Positions 27,009 through 34,900 of a stretch of DNA of 64,000 nt are shown here, one piece after another; positions within the stretch are counted from its first letter, which is position 1, and every line of letters begins with the position of its first letter. Below the pieces are notes generated by a model, which saw only the letters and a list, made by a program, of their open reading frames with translations, ran no database searches and was not told the origin of the DNA. Source of the DNA: Hymenobacter terricola (GTDB taxonomy: Bacteria > Bacteroidota > Bacteroidia > Cytophagales > Hymenobacteraceae). Both the position numbers and the translations under genes were made by a program. The DNA is taken from NCBI RefSeq assembly GCF_017921975.2, contig NZ_JAGEMO020000013.1, positions 102,495-166,494 on the forward strand, read 5' to 3'.

Positions 27009-27125
27009 TTACGCTTCTGACTTCAGGAAATCAGTCACTCCAGCGCCGTGAATTGCTTCCGCAGCCTCAGTCAAGTCCGCGAGGCTGCCGTCATTGCCTG
27101 AGGTATTTTCCTTCGGCTTTATCAA
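27009..27125 (-). other. Possible short coding remnant upstream of the HigA-like relic
   Basis: A minus-strand frame starting at a TTG (27125) gives 38 residues ending GSLADLTEAAEAIHGAGVTD plus FLKSEA and stops 26 bp before the HigA-like start. The sequence looks protein-like, and the frame stays open further upstream without an ATG. It may be the 3' end of a lost partner gene. Confidence 0.25.
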
Positions 27126-27250
27126 CCAGAGTATGGTGCTGCTCGCAATTGGCCGCCGGCCAGGGCAAACAATAGTGTCAGCGAAGGAGATAAGTAGCAG
27201 TTGTTGCGCCCACCACGTACTTGTGGCTAAGCACTAATGCTGACCTATTC

Positions 27251-28042
27251 ATGAAAAAACAGCTTTTCCTCCCGTTCCTCATTGCCTGCCTGGGCTTTTG
27301 GCTGACCAGCGCCGGCTTTGCAACAACTACCGCCGCTGAGCGCCCCACGTATTTTGAGCTGAAGGTGTATCACCTGAAAACCAGCCGGCAGGAAGCCCTG
27401 ATTGACAGCTTTCTCCAGCGGCAATACCTGCCGGCGCTGCACGCGGCGGGCATTCCCACCGTTGGGGTATTTAAACCCATTGGCAACGATACTGCTGCCG
27501 ATAGGCGCGTGTATGTTTTCACGCCGTTTACCTCCCTGAAACAGTGGGAGAAAGTTGATAAAGAAACGACCGCCAAACTGCTGGCTGCTGGCGGCGCCTA
27601 CGTGAATGCCGCCTACAACAATCCGGCCTATACCCGGCAGGAAACCATCCTCATCCGCGCCTTCGATGAGATGGCTGGGCTGACTGCGCCCAAACTCGAT
27701 GCACCCAAAAATGAGCGGGTTTATGAGTTGCGCAGCTATGAAGGGGCTAGCGAAAAGCTATTCCGCAACAAAGTCCAAATGTTCAATGCCGGCAAAGAAA
27801 TTAAATTATTTGACCGGCTGCAATTCAACGGAATTTTCTATGGCGAAGTAGTTTTCGGCGCGAAAATGCCCAACCTCATGTACATGACTTCCTTTGCGAA
27901 TATGCCGGCGCGGGAAGCGCATTGGAAAGCTTTCGGCAGCGACCCCGAATGGAAAAAACTTTCCACCCTGCCCGAGTATCAGCACAACGTGTCCCACATC
28001 GACATCACTTTCCTGCGGCCGACTGATTATTCGGGGCTCTGA
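27251..28042 (+). CDS. NIPSNAP family protein, secreted
   Basis: This 263-residue protein starts with a signal peptide (MKKQLFLPFLIACLGFWLTS). Two ferredoxin-like NIPSNAP halves follow: ELKVYHLKTSRQEALIDSFL with VYVFTPFTSLKQWEKV, and YELRSYEGASEKLFRNKVQM with MTSFANMPAREAHWKAF. The family's biochemical role is not established. The ATG at 27251 is preferred over 27221 because it begins the signal sequence. Confidence 0.85.
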   Translation: MKKQLFLPFLIACLGFWLTSAGFATTTAAERPTYFELKVYHLKTSRQEALIDSFLQRQYLPALHAAGIPTVGVFKPIGNDTAADRRVYVFTPFTSLKQWEKVDKETTAKLLAAGGAYVNAAYNNPAYTRQETILIRAFDEMAGLTAPKLDAPKNERVYELRSYEGASEKLFRNKVQMFNAGKEIKLFDRLQFNGIFYGEVVFGAKMPNLMYMTSFANMPAREAHWKAFGSDPEWKKLSTLPEYQHNVSHIDITFLRPTDYSGL

Positions 28043-28096
28043 ATAACTACGCGGGAGAATGGGGCCACCAACCCACCTGCTCGTCGCGGCAATCTT

Positions 28097-28678
28097 TTAG
28101 ACTTTCCCGGCCAGCATGCGCTCAATGCGCCGGTCCGGAATGAGCCACATCAGCGCCACGGCCACGTAGATGCCGCCCGCCACCCAAGGGTTCCAGAAGC
28201 TGGCCGCGATGCCAGCGCAGTAGAGCGGGGGGGAAGCCTTGCCCTTGTAATCGCGCCCAACCGCTCGGGCCAGTGTCGAATGTGGTCCTTCGATGGCGAT
28301 GATGCAGTTCTGGAGTACATTGTAGGCCACGCCCGCCATCAGCAGCAGGCCCCCATACACGGCCAAGGTGGCGAGGGCGAAATGGTTTTCACCCATCCAG
28401 CCCGTGGCGAAGGGCACCAGTGAGAGCCAGAACAGCAGGTGTAGGTTGGCCCACAGCACACCGCCCGATACTTTGCTCGTGCTGGCCAGCATCATGTGGT
28501 GGTTGTTCCAGTAGATGCCAATGTAGATAAAGCTCAGTACGTAGCTGAGGACCACGGGCAGCAGCGGTTCCAGGGCCGCGAAATCGGCCCCGTGCGGCAC
28601 CTTGATTTCCAGCACCATGATGGTGAGGATGATGGCCAGCACGCCATCGCTGAAAGCTTCGAGTCGTCCTTTGTGCAT
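28097..28678 (-). CDS. TMEM175-family potassium channel-like protein (DUF1211)
   Basis: This 193-residue membrane protein has the family hallmark in helix 1, RLEAFSDGVLAIILTIMVLE (Phe-Ser-Asp), and six predicted transmembrane helices. Bacterial TMEM175 proteins form tetrameric K+ channels. It is divergent from the nucleotidyltransferase gene at 28783, with about 100 bp between the starts. Confidence 0.88.
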   Translation of the reverse strand: MHKGRLEAFSDGVLAIILTIMVLEIKVPHGADFAALEPLLPVVLSYVLSFIYIGIYWNNHHMMLASTSKVSGGVLWANLHLLFWLSLVPFATGWMGENHFALATLAVYGGLLLMAGVAYNVLQNCIIAIEGPHSTLARAVGRDYKGKASPPLYCAGIAASFWNPWVAGGIYVAVALMWLIPDRRIERMLAGKV

Positions 28679-28782
28679 GGGGAGGGGCGCGGTCCGGTGC
28701 CAGTGTAAAAGTGATGCTGCGAAAGTAGGGCCACGTGGCGGCTCGTGCTACTTTCGTAGTGCTGCCGGTTGGCCGCGGCCCG

Positions 28783-29568
28783 ATGAAAACCACTACATTG
28801 CCCATGCTAGCTCGCATCCCCACGGCCCTCGCCCACCTCGAAGCCACCCACGGCATTCGCATTCTGTACGCCTGTGAGTCGGGCAGTCGCGCCTGGGGCT
28901 TCCCCTCGCCCGATTCGGACTACGATGTTCGCTTCATCTACTGCCACCCCGCCGACTGGTACCTGACCCTGGACGAAGGCCGCGACACCCTAAACTTCCC
29001 GATGGACGAGGAACTGGACCTCGCCGGCTGGGAGCTGCGCAAGGCCCTGCGCCTGCTCCGCGCTTCCAACGCCTCCGTGTTTGAGTGGCTACAATCGCCT
29101 ATAGTATATCACGAGGCGCTTGATTTTCGGGCGCGACTAGCCCCGCTTTTGCCGGCCGCCTTCAACCTAAAAGCCGGCCTGCACCACTACCTGGGCCAGC
29201 TGCGGCGCGGCGTGGAGGAAGACATGGCGGCGGAAGAAGTACGGTTGAAGCGCCTGTTCTACGCCCTGCGCTCGGCCCTGGCCGCCCGCTGGATTCGGGA
29301 GCGGCACACGCTGCCGCCCATGGAATTTGAGCCGTTGCGCGCACTGCTGCCGGTAGAGCTGGACCCCATGGCCAGTGAACTGCTGCGGGCCAAAGCCGAG
29401 GCAGACGAAATGACGACGGTGGCCCCACCTGCCGCGCTGGTCGAGTTTTTGCGGGCAGAATACGCCGCGAGTCAGGCGGAGCGCGATGTCCTGCCAATGC
29501 CGCGGGCCAGTAGCCTCGTCGGGGATATTGATGTGGTGTTTCGGGCGTTGCTCAGCGAAGCGTTGTAG
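28783..29568 (+). CDS. RlaP/YcgL-type nucleotidyltransferase (copy 1)
   Basis: This 261-residue pol-beta-type nucleotidyltransferase has the signature SGSRAWGFPSPDSDYDVRF (GS plus DxD) near residue 31 and a C-terminal helical region (LKAGLHHYLGQLRRGVEEDM). It matches the YcgL/PF10127 family that Burroughs and Aravind named RlaP for its place in RNA-repair gene sets; it may add nucleotides to cleaved RNA. The start at 28783 gives the usual family length; ATG 28804 is an alternative. It lies on the hen1/pnkp strand, 3 kb downstream. Confidence 0.85.
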   Translation: MKTTTLPMLARIPTALAHLEATHGIRILYACESGSRAWGFPSPDSDYDVRFIYCHPADWYLTLDEGRDTLNFPMDEELDLAGWELRKALRLLRASNASVFEWLQSPIVYHEALDFRARLAPLLPAAFNLKAGLHHYLGQLRRGVEEDMAAEEVRLKRLFYALRSALAARWIRERHTLPPMEFEPLRALLPVELDPMASELLRAKAEADEMTTVAPPAALVEFLRAEYAASQAERDVLPMPRASSLVGDIDVVFRALLSEAL

Positions 29569-29671
29569 CGCACTGTTTTTTGTAAGTGGGATTAATTAGT
29601 CGGATTTTGAAAAGGTTTTTCAACAAATAAACTGGTTGAATTAGCGGCCAGCTACTAATATTTTCCGCGCC

Positions 29672-30772
29672 ATGCGAATGACTGGCACTTCCTTTCCCAT
29701 GACCATTGCCGACCTGCGCCGCCAGAATCTTATTCTCTTCGAAGCCATCAGCGGGAGCCGGGCTTATGGCACCAATCTGCCGCATTCTGATACCGACCTC
29801 AAAGGCGTATTCATCCTGCCGGAAAACCAGTTTTTCGGCCTCGATTACGTATCGCAGGTGGCCAATGAAACCAACGATGAGGTATTTTATGAATTACGCC
29901 GTTTCGTCGAGTTATTGTTGAAAAATAATCCGACCGTGCTCGAATTATTGGGTACACCAGCCAACTGCGTTATTTATAAACACCCGCTTTTTGAGCAATT
30001 TAAAGCAGCGGATTTTCTCTCGAAACTTTGCCGTCAAAGCTTTGCTGAATACGCCGTGGCGCAAATTCGCAAAGCCAAAGGCCTGAACAAGAAAATCAAT
30101 CATCCCGAGCCGCCGGCCCGCAAGTCGGTACTGGATTTCTGCTACGTGACGGTGGGCGCGGGAGCCCAGCCCGTGGCCGCCTGGCTGGACCGCCACGGCT
30201 ACGAGGCCGCGCAATGCGGCCTGGCCAACGTGCCCCATCTCACCGATTTGTACGCGCTTTTTGTCGATGCAACGCCGCCGCGAATTCACGGCTACCGGGG
30301 CTTGTTGCGCGATGCCGAAACCTCCCAGGATGTGCTGCTTTCCGCCGTGCCGAAAGGAGAGGAGCCGGTGGCGTATTTGTCCTTCAACCGCAACGGCTAC
30401 AGCGTGTATTGCCGCGCTTTTCGGGAGTATTGGGAATGGGTAGAAAAGCGTAATGCCGAGCGCTATCAAAATACCGTGCAGCACGGCAAAAATTACGACG
30501 CAAAAAATATGCTGCACGTATTTCGGCTGCTGCAAATGGCCGAGGAGATTGCCGAAACCCGGCAATTAAATGTGCACCGGCCGAATCGCGAATTCCTATT
30601 GCAAATCCGGCGCGGCGAATTTGAATACGAGGAATTAGTAGCCGAAGCAGAGAAACTAGTGGAACGGGTAGAATCAGCGTTTGCACACTCTCCCTTGCCG
30701 GATGCGCCCGATAAGGCCGCCGCTGAGAAACTCCTGATTCGGGTGCGGCAGGCGTTTTACCAAAGCGGCTAA
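29672..30772 (+). CDS. RlaP-type nucleotidyltransferase (copy 2)
   Basis: This 366-residue nucleotidyltransferase has the GS...DxD signature SGSRAYGTNLPHSDTDLKGV. An extended helical region follows, with LLKNNPTVLELLG and, nearer the C terminus, HGKNYDAKNMLHVFRLLQMA and EFEYEELVAEAEKLVERVES. It belongs to the same RlaP family as copy 1 but to a longer, clearly diverged branch. It follows copy 1 by 100 bp in the same direction and could be co-transcribed. Together with hen1 and pnkp it completes an RNA-repair set. A second ATG at 29699 is a possible start. Confidence 0.85.
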   Translation: MRMTGTSFPMTIADLRRQNLILFEAISGSRAYGTNLPHSDTDLKGVFILPENQFFGLDYVSQVANETNDEVFYELRRFVELLLKNNPTVLELLGTPANCVIYKHPLFEQFKAADFLSKLCRQSFAEYAVAQIRKAKGLNKKINHPEPPARKSVLDFCYVTVGAGAQPVAAWLDRHGYEAAQCGLANVPHLTDLYALFVDATPPRIHGYRGLLRDAETSQDVLLSAVPKGEEPVAYLSFNRNGYSVYCRAFREYWEWVEKRNAERYQNTVQHGKNYDAKNMLHVFRLLQMAEEIAETRQLNVHRPNREFLLQIRRGEFEYEELVAEAEKLVERVESAFAHSPLPDAPDKAAAEKLLIRVRQAFYQSG

Positions 30773-30846
30773 CGATAATCTAGGGGACGTCGTGCTGAGC
30801 ACGATGTTCGGTTATCTATTCTCGTCACGAAGTGATTTGCGAGAGT

Positions 30847-30960
30847 GGGGTAGAGACGCAACACTTTGCGTTTCGTCGTTGAACGACTGGGGACGCACCG
30901 GACTGCGCAGTGATAACAATATCAGTAACGACAAGACGCAAAATGTTGCGTCTCTACCCC
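30847..30960. repeat. Palindromic repeat, GGGGTAGAGACGCAA family
   Basis: Arms of 34 bases (GGGGTAGAGACGCAACACTT... and its near-perfect inverted copy ending TTGCGTCTCTACCCC) flank a 46-base centre. A solitary half-arm with GACGCAAGGATGCGTCTCTA occurs at about 51037-51062. Confidence 0.7.
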
Positions 30961-31025
30961 CACCTGATTTTCCTCAATCATTTCGCGATGAGTACAACGA
31001 AAGCACAACAGGCCGTTTATAAATA

Positions 31026-31067
31026 ATGTATCACAAGTTTCAATAATTATTGAAACTTGTGATACAT
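31026..31067. promoter_or_regulatory. Perfect 42-bp palindromic operator
   Basis: The sequence ATGTATCACAAGTTTCAATA is followed by its exact mirror, with no mismatch. A TANNTTTG box (TACATTTG, 31063-31070) overlaps its right end, 65 bp before the epimerase start. A bound dimer or tetramer would block this promoter. The obvious candidate is the GbsR/MarR protein encoded second in the operon. Confidence 0.7.
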
Positions 31068-31134
31068 TTGTCTCGTCCAACGGAAACGCCCCGGAACTGA
31101 CCGGTTGGCGGCTACCCAAATAGGGCAGAAGCGC

Positions 31135-32052
31135 ATGCAACAACCGAAAATGGTCATTGCCGGGGGCAACGGGTTTCTGGGAAGCCACTTGCGCCGACAC
31201 TTTCAGGCGCTTGGGTATCGGGTAGTTATCATTAGCCGGAGCGAGGCAGCCGGGCCCGATAACGTGCGCTGGGATGCCCATACGCCGGGCCCTTGGGCCG
31301 CTGAGCTCGAAGGGGCCGACGTGCTGGTGAACATGGCCGGCCGCACTGTGGACTGTCGCTACACCGATTCCAACCGGCGCGAAATCATGGCCAGCCGGGT
31401 GGAGAGTACCCGCGTGCTGGGCGCGGCCGTGGCCGCCTGCCTGGTGCCGCCCAAAGTGTGGCTCAACTCCTCCACGGCCACTATTTATGCCGATACCGAA
31501 GGCGACCAGCCGGCTAATACCGAAGCGGCGGGCATCATCGGGACGGGCTTTTCGGTTGAGGTGGCCAAAACCTGGGAAGCGGCGTTCGAGGCTTGCGCCG
31601 TGCCGGCCACGCGCAAGGTGGCTTTGCGCACTTCCATTGTGCTGGGGCGCGATGGCGGCGCGTTCCCGGTAATGGCGAAGCTGGCCGGGCTGGGCCTGTG
31701 CACGCCGCAAGGCACTGGCCGGCAGTGGGTGAGCTGGCTGCACGTGGAGGATTTTTGCCGGGCCGTGGAGTTTCTGGCCACGCAAACCACCGAAGGCGGG
31801 GCTTTCAACGTTTGCGCGCCCAATCCGCTACCGAACCGCGAGTTCAACGGGCTGCTGGGCCAGGGGCTGCGCCCGCTGCTGCGCCTGCCCCAGCCGAAAT
31901 GGCTGCTGGAAATCGGCGCTTTGATGTTGCGCACCGAAACCGAATTGATACTCAAAAGCCGCAAAGTATACCCGCAGCGCCTGCTGGATTTGGGCTTCAC
32001 CTTTCACTATCCCACCTGCAAGCCGGCCATTTGCAGCCTGCTCAGCACCTAA
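31135..32052 (+). CDS. TIGR01777-type SDR epimerase
   Basis: This 305-residue extended SDR protein has a Rossmann loop (VIAGGNGFLGSHL), NMAGRTVDCRY, LNSSTATIYADT and WVSWLHVEDFCRAV, all typical of the SDR39U1/TIGR01777 family of unknown substrate. The C-terminal helix pair (LLRLPQPKWLLEIGALMLRT) is also characteristic. The ATG at 31135 (MQQPKMVIAGG) is preferred over 31105. It is the first gene of a two-gene operon behind a perfect palindrome. Confidence 0.9.
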   Translation: MQQPKMVIAGGNGFLGSHLRRHFQALGYRVVIISRSEAAGPDNVRWDAHTPGPWAAELEGADVLVNMAGRTVDCRYTDSNRREIMASRVESTRVLGAAVAACLVPPKVWLNSSTATIYADTEGDQPANTEAAGIIGTGFSVEVAKTWEAAFEACAVPATRKVALRTSIVLGRDGGAFPVMAKLAGLGLCTPQGTGRQWVSWLHVEDFCRAVEFLATQTTEGGAFNVCAPNPLPNREFNGLLGQGLRPLLRLPQPKWLLEIGALMLRTETELILKSRKVYPQRLLDLGFTFHYPTCKPAICSLLST

Positions 32053-32064
32053 ACTACTTTCCCG

Positions 32065-32595
32065 ATGAACCCTACCAATTCCTCCGGCCTTCCGCTGGCC
32101 GAAGCCAAAGCGCGATTCATCCACACCTGGGGCGTGTCGGGCGCGAGCTGGGGCGTGAGTAAAACCCTGGCCCAGGTGCACGCGCTGCTGCTGGTGAGCC
32201 CGGCCGCGCTGAGCACCGAAGACATCATGGACCAGCTGAAAATATCGCGCGGCAACGCCAGCATGACCGTGCGCGAATTGCTCGATTGGGGCCTGATTTA
32301 TAAGGAGCTGCGTCCCGGCGAGCGGCGCGAGTTCTTCGTGGCCGAGAAGGACATGCTGCAAGTCACGCGTTGCATCATCCGGGCCCGCAAGCGCCGCGAG
32401 CTCGACCAGATGAAGCGCAGCCTCGACCAGCTGGCCGCCCTGCCCGGCGATGCCGCCGACCCCGAATACCGGGCTTTCCACGCCGTGCTGGCCGATATTC
32501 AGCAGCTGGCCACGGTGTCGGATAAGATGCTTACGCGTCTCATGCAGGCCGAAAAAAGCTGGTTTTGGGACAAGTTTATCAAGCTGTTTATGTAG
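32065..32595 (+). CDS. GbsR/MarR family transcriptional regulator
   Basis: This 176-residue protein has a winged HTH: LSTEDIMDQLKISRGNASMT followed by VRELLDWGLIYKELRPGERR. The N terminus (HTWGVSGASWGVSKTLAQVH) and the C-terminal dimerisation helix with the terminal SWFWDKFIKLFM are typical of the GbsR branch. It starts 12 bp after the epimerase stop, so the two are co-transcribed, and the 42-bp palindrome upstream of the operon is its likely operator. The inducer is unknown. Confidence 0.88.
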   Translation: MNPTNSSGLPLAEAKARFIHTWGVSGASWGVSKTLAQVHALLLVSPAALSTEDIMDQLKISRGNASMTVRELLDWGLIYKELRPGERREFFVAEKDMLQVTRCIIRARKRRELDQMKRSLDQLAALPGDAADPEYRAFHAVLADIQQLATVSDKMLTRLMQAEKSWFWDKFIKLFM

Positions 32596-32726
32596 CAGCC
32601 ACGGTTGCCCAAGCCCGGTGCGGCGCGCAGACATCGCATGCACACCCGCCAATTTTCGGGCGGAAGCTTCTCGGGCATCGCGCCGATGCCGGCGGCCGGC
32701 CAGTAGCCCGCAGTGCCGACGGCGGC

Positions 32727-33740
32727 CTACCGGGCTACGGATATATTGGACGCTACTTTCACCAACTCGCCGATGGCAACTTCCGTGCTGCCCACCATGC
32801 CTACGTGCAGCGTGAGGCCGGGCCCCAGCACACTGCCATCGAGCTGTTGCTCCTGCACATAGAGGGCTTTGGTGGGATTGGCGAAGTGCAGCCAGTTTAC
32901 CGGCTTGCCCAGAAAATTCCCTTTTAGCAGACGGGCATCGTCGCGCTCAAACCCAAATTCCCGGAAAAAGTAGGAGGGGTGCCGTCCCACGTACACCGTC
33001 AGGATTTCGCGACCCGGCGTGCCCAGCGGCCGGTAGTGGTGAAAGTTGAAAACCTGGAAGTCATATTTCTGGTCGGTGCTCAAGGCGAAGTCGGTGGGCA
33101 GGTCAATGCTGAGCTTTTTGGCGGAGCCCAGCACGGCGGGAGTTTCGGTGTGGGCCGTGCGGTTGACCTGCCGCGGTCCCACTTTCAGCGACCCGAACAC
33201 CCGGGCCGATAGGGCCTCGAAATCAGCTCGGTGCGCATAGGCGGCGGGGTTGATATAGGCGGCGAGGCGGAAAACGGTGTTGTCGGGCAGTTTCACCAGC
33301 AACGAGTTGACGAGGATGGCCGCCTGGGTGGTGTCAAATTTTATCGGGGTTGAGAGGGTCGTGAACAGCTGGCCATCGTCGGCGAGGACGGTGGTTTTTG
33401 CGCCGATTGACAAGCTTTCCTCCCCGGCAAACCGGGCCACCGATTTTTTGTCGCCCGTTGCAAAAAGCTCCTGTGCGAAGAAAACCAGCCGGCTGGCTTG
33501 CGCATCAAGCACAATGCGGGTTTCCAGGTTGGCGTTGCGGTCGGTCGACATAATATCGGTGGGCCGGGCGCTGCTGACGGCGGCGGCCGGAAAATCGGCG
33601 AATGCCCGGTCGTTGAGAACCGAGAGGTGCCGGGACAGCTTGGTCGTGGCCAAGGGCTGCGCATTGGCGCAAAAGCTGATTGCCGCCAGTAAAAGGGCTG
33701 CCCCGCAGCAGCGTAGTGCGAAATGGTAGCTCATTATCAT
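32727..33740 (-). CDS. Secreted hypothetical protein, 337 aa
   Basis: The protein has a signal peptide (FALRCCGAALLLAAISFCAN, cleavage near ANAQ). The mature part is beta-rich, with repeated words such as RIVLDAQASRLVFFAQELFA, AAILVNSLLVKLPDNTVFRL and REILTVYVGRHPSYFF. No catalytic or binding motif is recognised. A second ATG two codons downstream (33734) is equally possible. It is divergent from the ADP-ribosylglycohydrolase gene. Confidence 0.7.
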   Translation of the reverse strand: MIMSYHFALRCCGAALLLAAISFCANAQPLATTKLSRHLSVLNDRAFADFPAAAVSSARPTDIMSTDRNANLETRIVLDAQASRLVFFAQELFATGDKKSVARFAGEESLSIGAKTTVLADDGQLFTTLSTPIKFDTTQAAILVNSLLVKLPDNTVFRLAAYINPAAYAHRADFEALSARVFGSLKVGPRQVNRTAHTETPAVLGSAKKLSIDLPTDFALSTDQKYDFQVFNFHHYRPLGTPGREILTVYVGRHPSYFFREFGFERDDARLLKGNFLGKPVNWLHFANPTKALYVQEQQLDGSVLGPGLTLHVGMVGSTEVAIGELVKVASNISVAR

Positions 33741-33832
33741 TGAAGCGGCCGGAAGGAAATGGGGGGGAACAGTTGCGGACTGCCAGTCAAAGGTCCGTTC
33801 GCGGTTGCGGCCAAAGCTACTACCTTGTGCCC

Positions 33833-34810
33833 ATGCAACTACCTCTTCTGCCTGCTGCCGCCCGCGCCGCCCTGCTGGGCCTGGCCGTGGGCGACGCCCT
33901 CGGCGTGCCCGTGGAATTCCAGCCCCGCCAGGCCCGCGTGCTCGACCCCGTGACCGGGATGCGCGCCTACGGTACGCACCGCCAGCCGGCCGGGACCTGG
34001 TCCGATGACTCCTCGCTGACTTTTTGCCTGGCCGAAACCCTGGCCCGGCCCAATGGCCGGACGGGCATGCCGGACCTGGGCGATTTCGCCCGTCGCAGCA
34101 TCAACTGGCTGTACCATGAATACTGGACTGCCACGAATCAGACGTTCGATGTGGGTAATGCTACCCGCATTGCCATCGACCGCATGCAACGGGGCACCGC
34201 GCCCTCGGCAGCCGGCCCGCGCTCCGAATCCGACAACGGCAACGGCGCGCTGATGCGCATTTTGCCGCTGGTTTTTCACGACACCTGGCAAGCGGAAAAC
34301 CTGAATCTTGATGCCGCCTGGGCGCTGACCGAAGCCGTGGCGAGCGTCACGCATGGCCACCCACGCTCCACGCTGGGCTGTTTTCTGTATTTGCTGGTGG
34401 CGCGGGGCCTGTTGGCCGGAAATTCAATCGGCGCAGCTTATGAGCAGATGCGCCAATTGGCTGGCCCGTGGCTGAAAAACGGCAGCATTCCCGCCGTTGT
34501 GGAAGACCGGTACTATCAAGCGGTGCTCAATGGCAAGCTGCCAGGCTTGGAGGAAAGCAATATTTCCTCCACCGGCTACGTGGTTCACACCCTCGAAGCG
34601 GCCCTTTGGTGCCTGCTGAAGCACGATACCTACGCCGCCACCGTGCTGGCCGCCGTGAACCTCGGCGACGACACCGATACCACCGGGGCGGTGGCCGGCG
34701 GCCTCGCCGGGCTGGCGTATGGCGAAGCCGGTATCCCGGCCGGGTGGCTGGCCGTGCTGGCCCGTCGCGCCGACATCGAGAGCCTGGCCGAGCGACTGGT
34801 AGGGGAGTAA
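33833..34810 (+). CDS. ADP-ribosylglycohydrolase (DraG/ARH type)
   Basis: This enzyme removes ADP-ribose from modified proteins or other acceptors. The 325-residue protein shows the family's metal-binding motifs: GLAVGDALGVPVEF at the N terminus, TWSDDSSL, SDNGNGALMR, and NLGDDTDTTGAVAGGLAG at the C terminus, so the binuclear magnesium site looks intact. The ATG at 33833 (MQLPLLPAAAR) is the family start. No ADP-ribosyltransferase is seen nearby. Its closeness to the RNA-repair island (3 kb) may be chance. Confidence 0.9.
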   Translation: MQLPLLPAAARAALLGLAVGDALGVPVEFQPRQARVLDPVTGMRAYGTHRQPAGTWSDDSSLTFCLAETLARPNGRTGMPDLGDFARRSINWLYHEYWTATNQTFDVGNATRIAIDRMQRGTAPSAAGPRSESDNGNGALMRILPLVFHDTWQAENLNLDAAWALTEAVASVTHGHPRSTLGCFLYLLVARGLLAGNSIGAAYEQMRQLAGPWLKNGSIPAVVEDRYYQAVLNGKLPGLEESNISSTGYVVHTLEAALWCLLKHDTYAATVLAAVNLGDDTDTTGAVAGGLAGLAYGEAGIPAGWLAVLARRADIESLAERLVGE

Positions 34811-34900
34811 GCCCCGATTTTTTTTATGCGCCAGCCCGTGTGAATTCAGCTGCGGGGCGGCATCAGGCTACCAATTCCCTGGCCTTTTGCTCCGCTGCGC

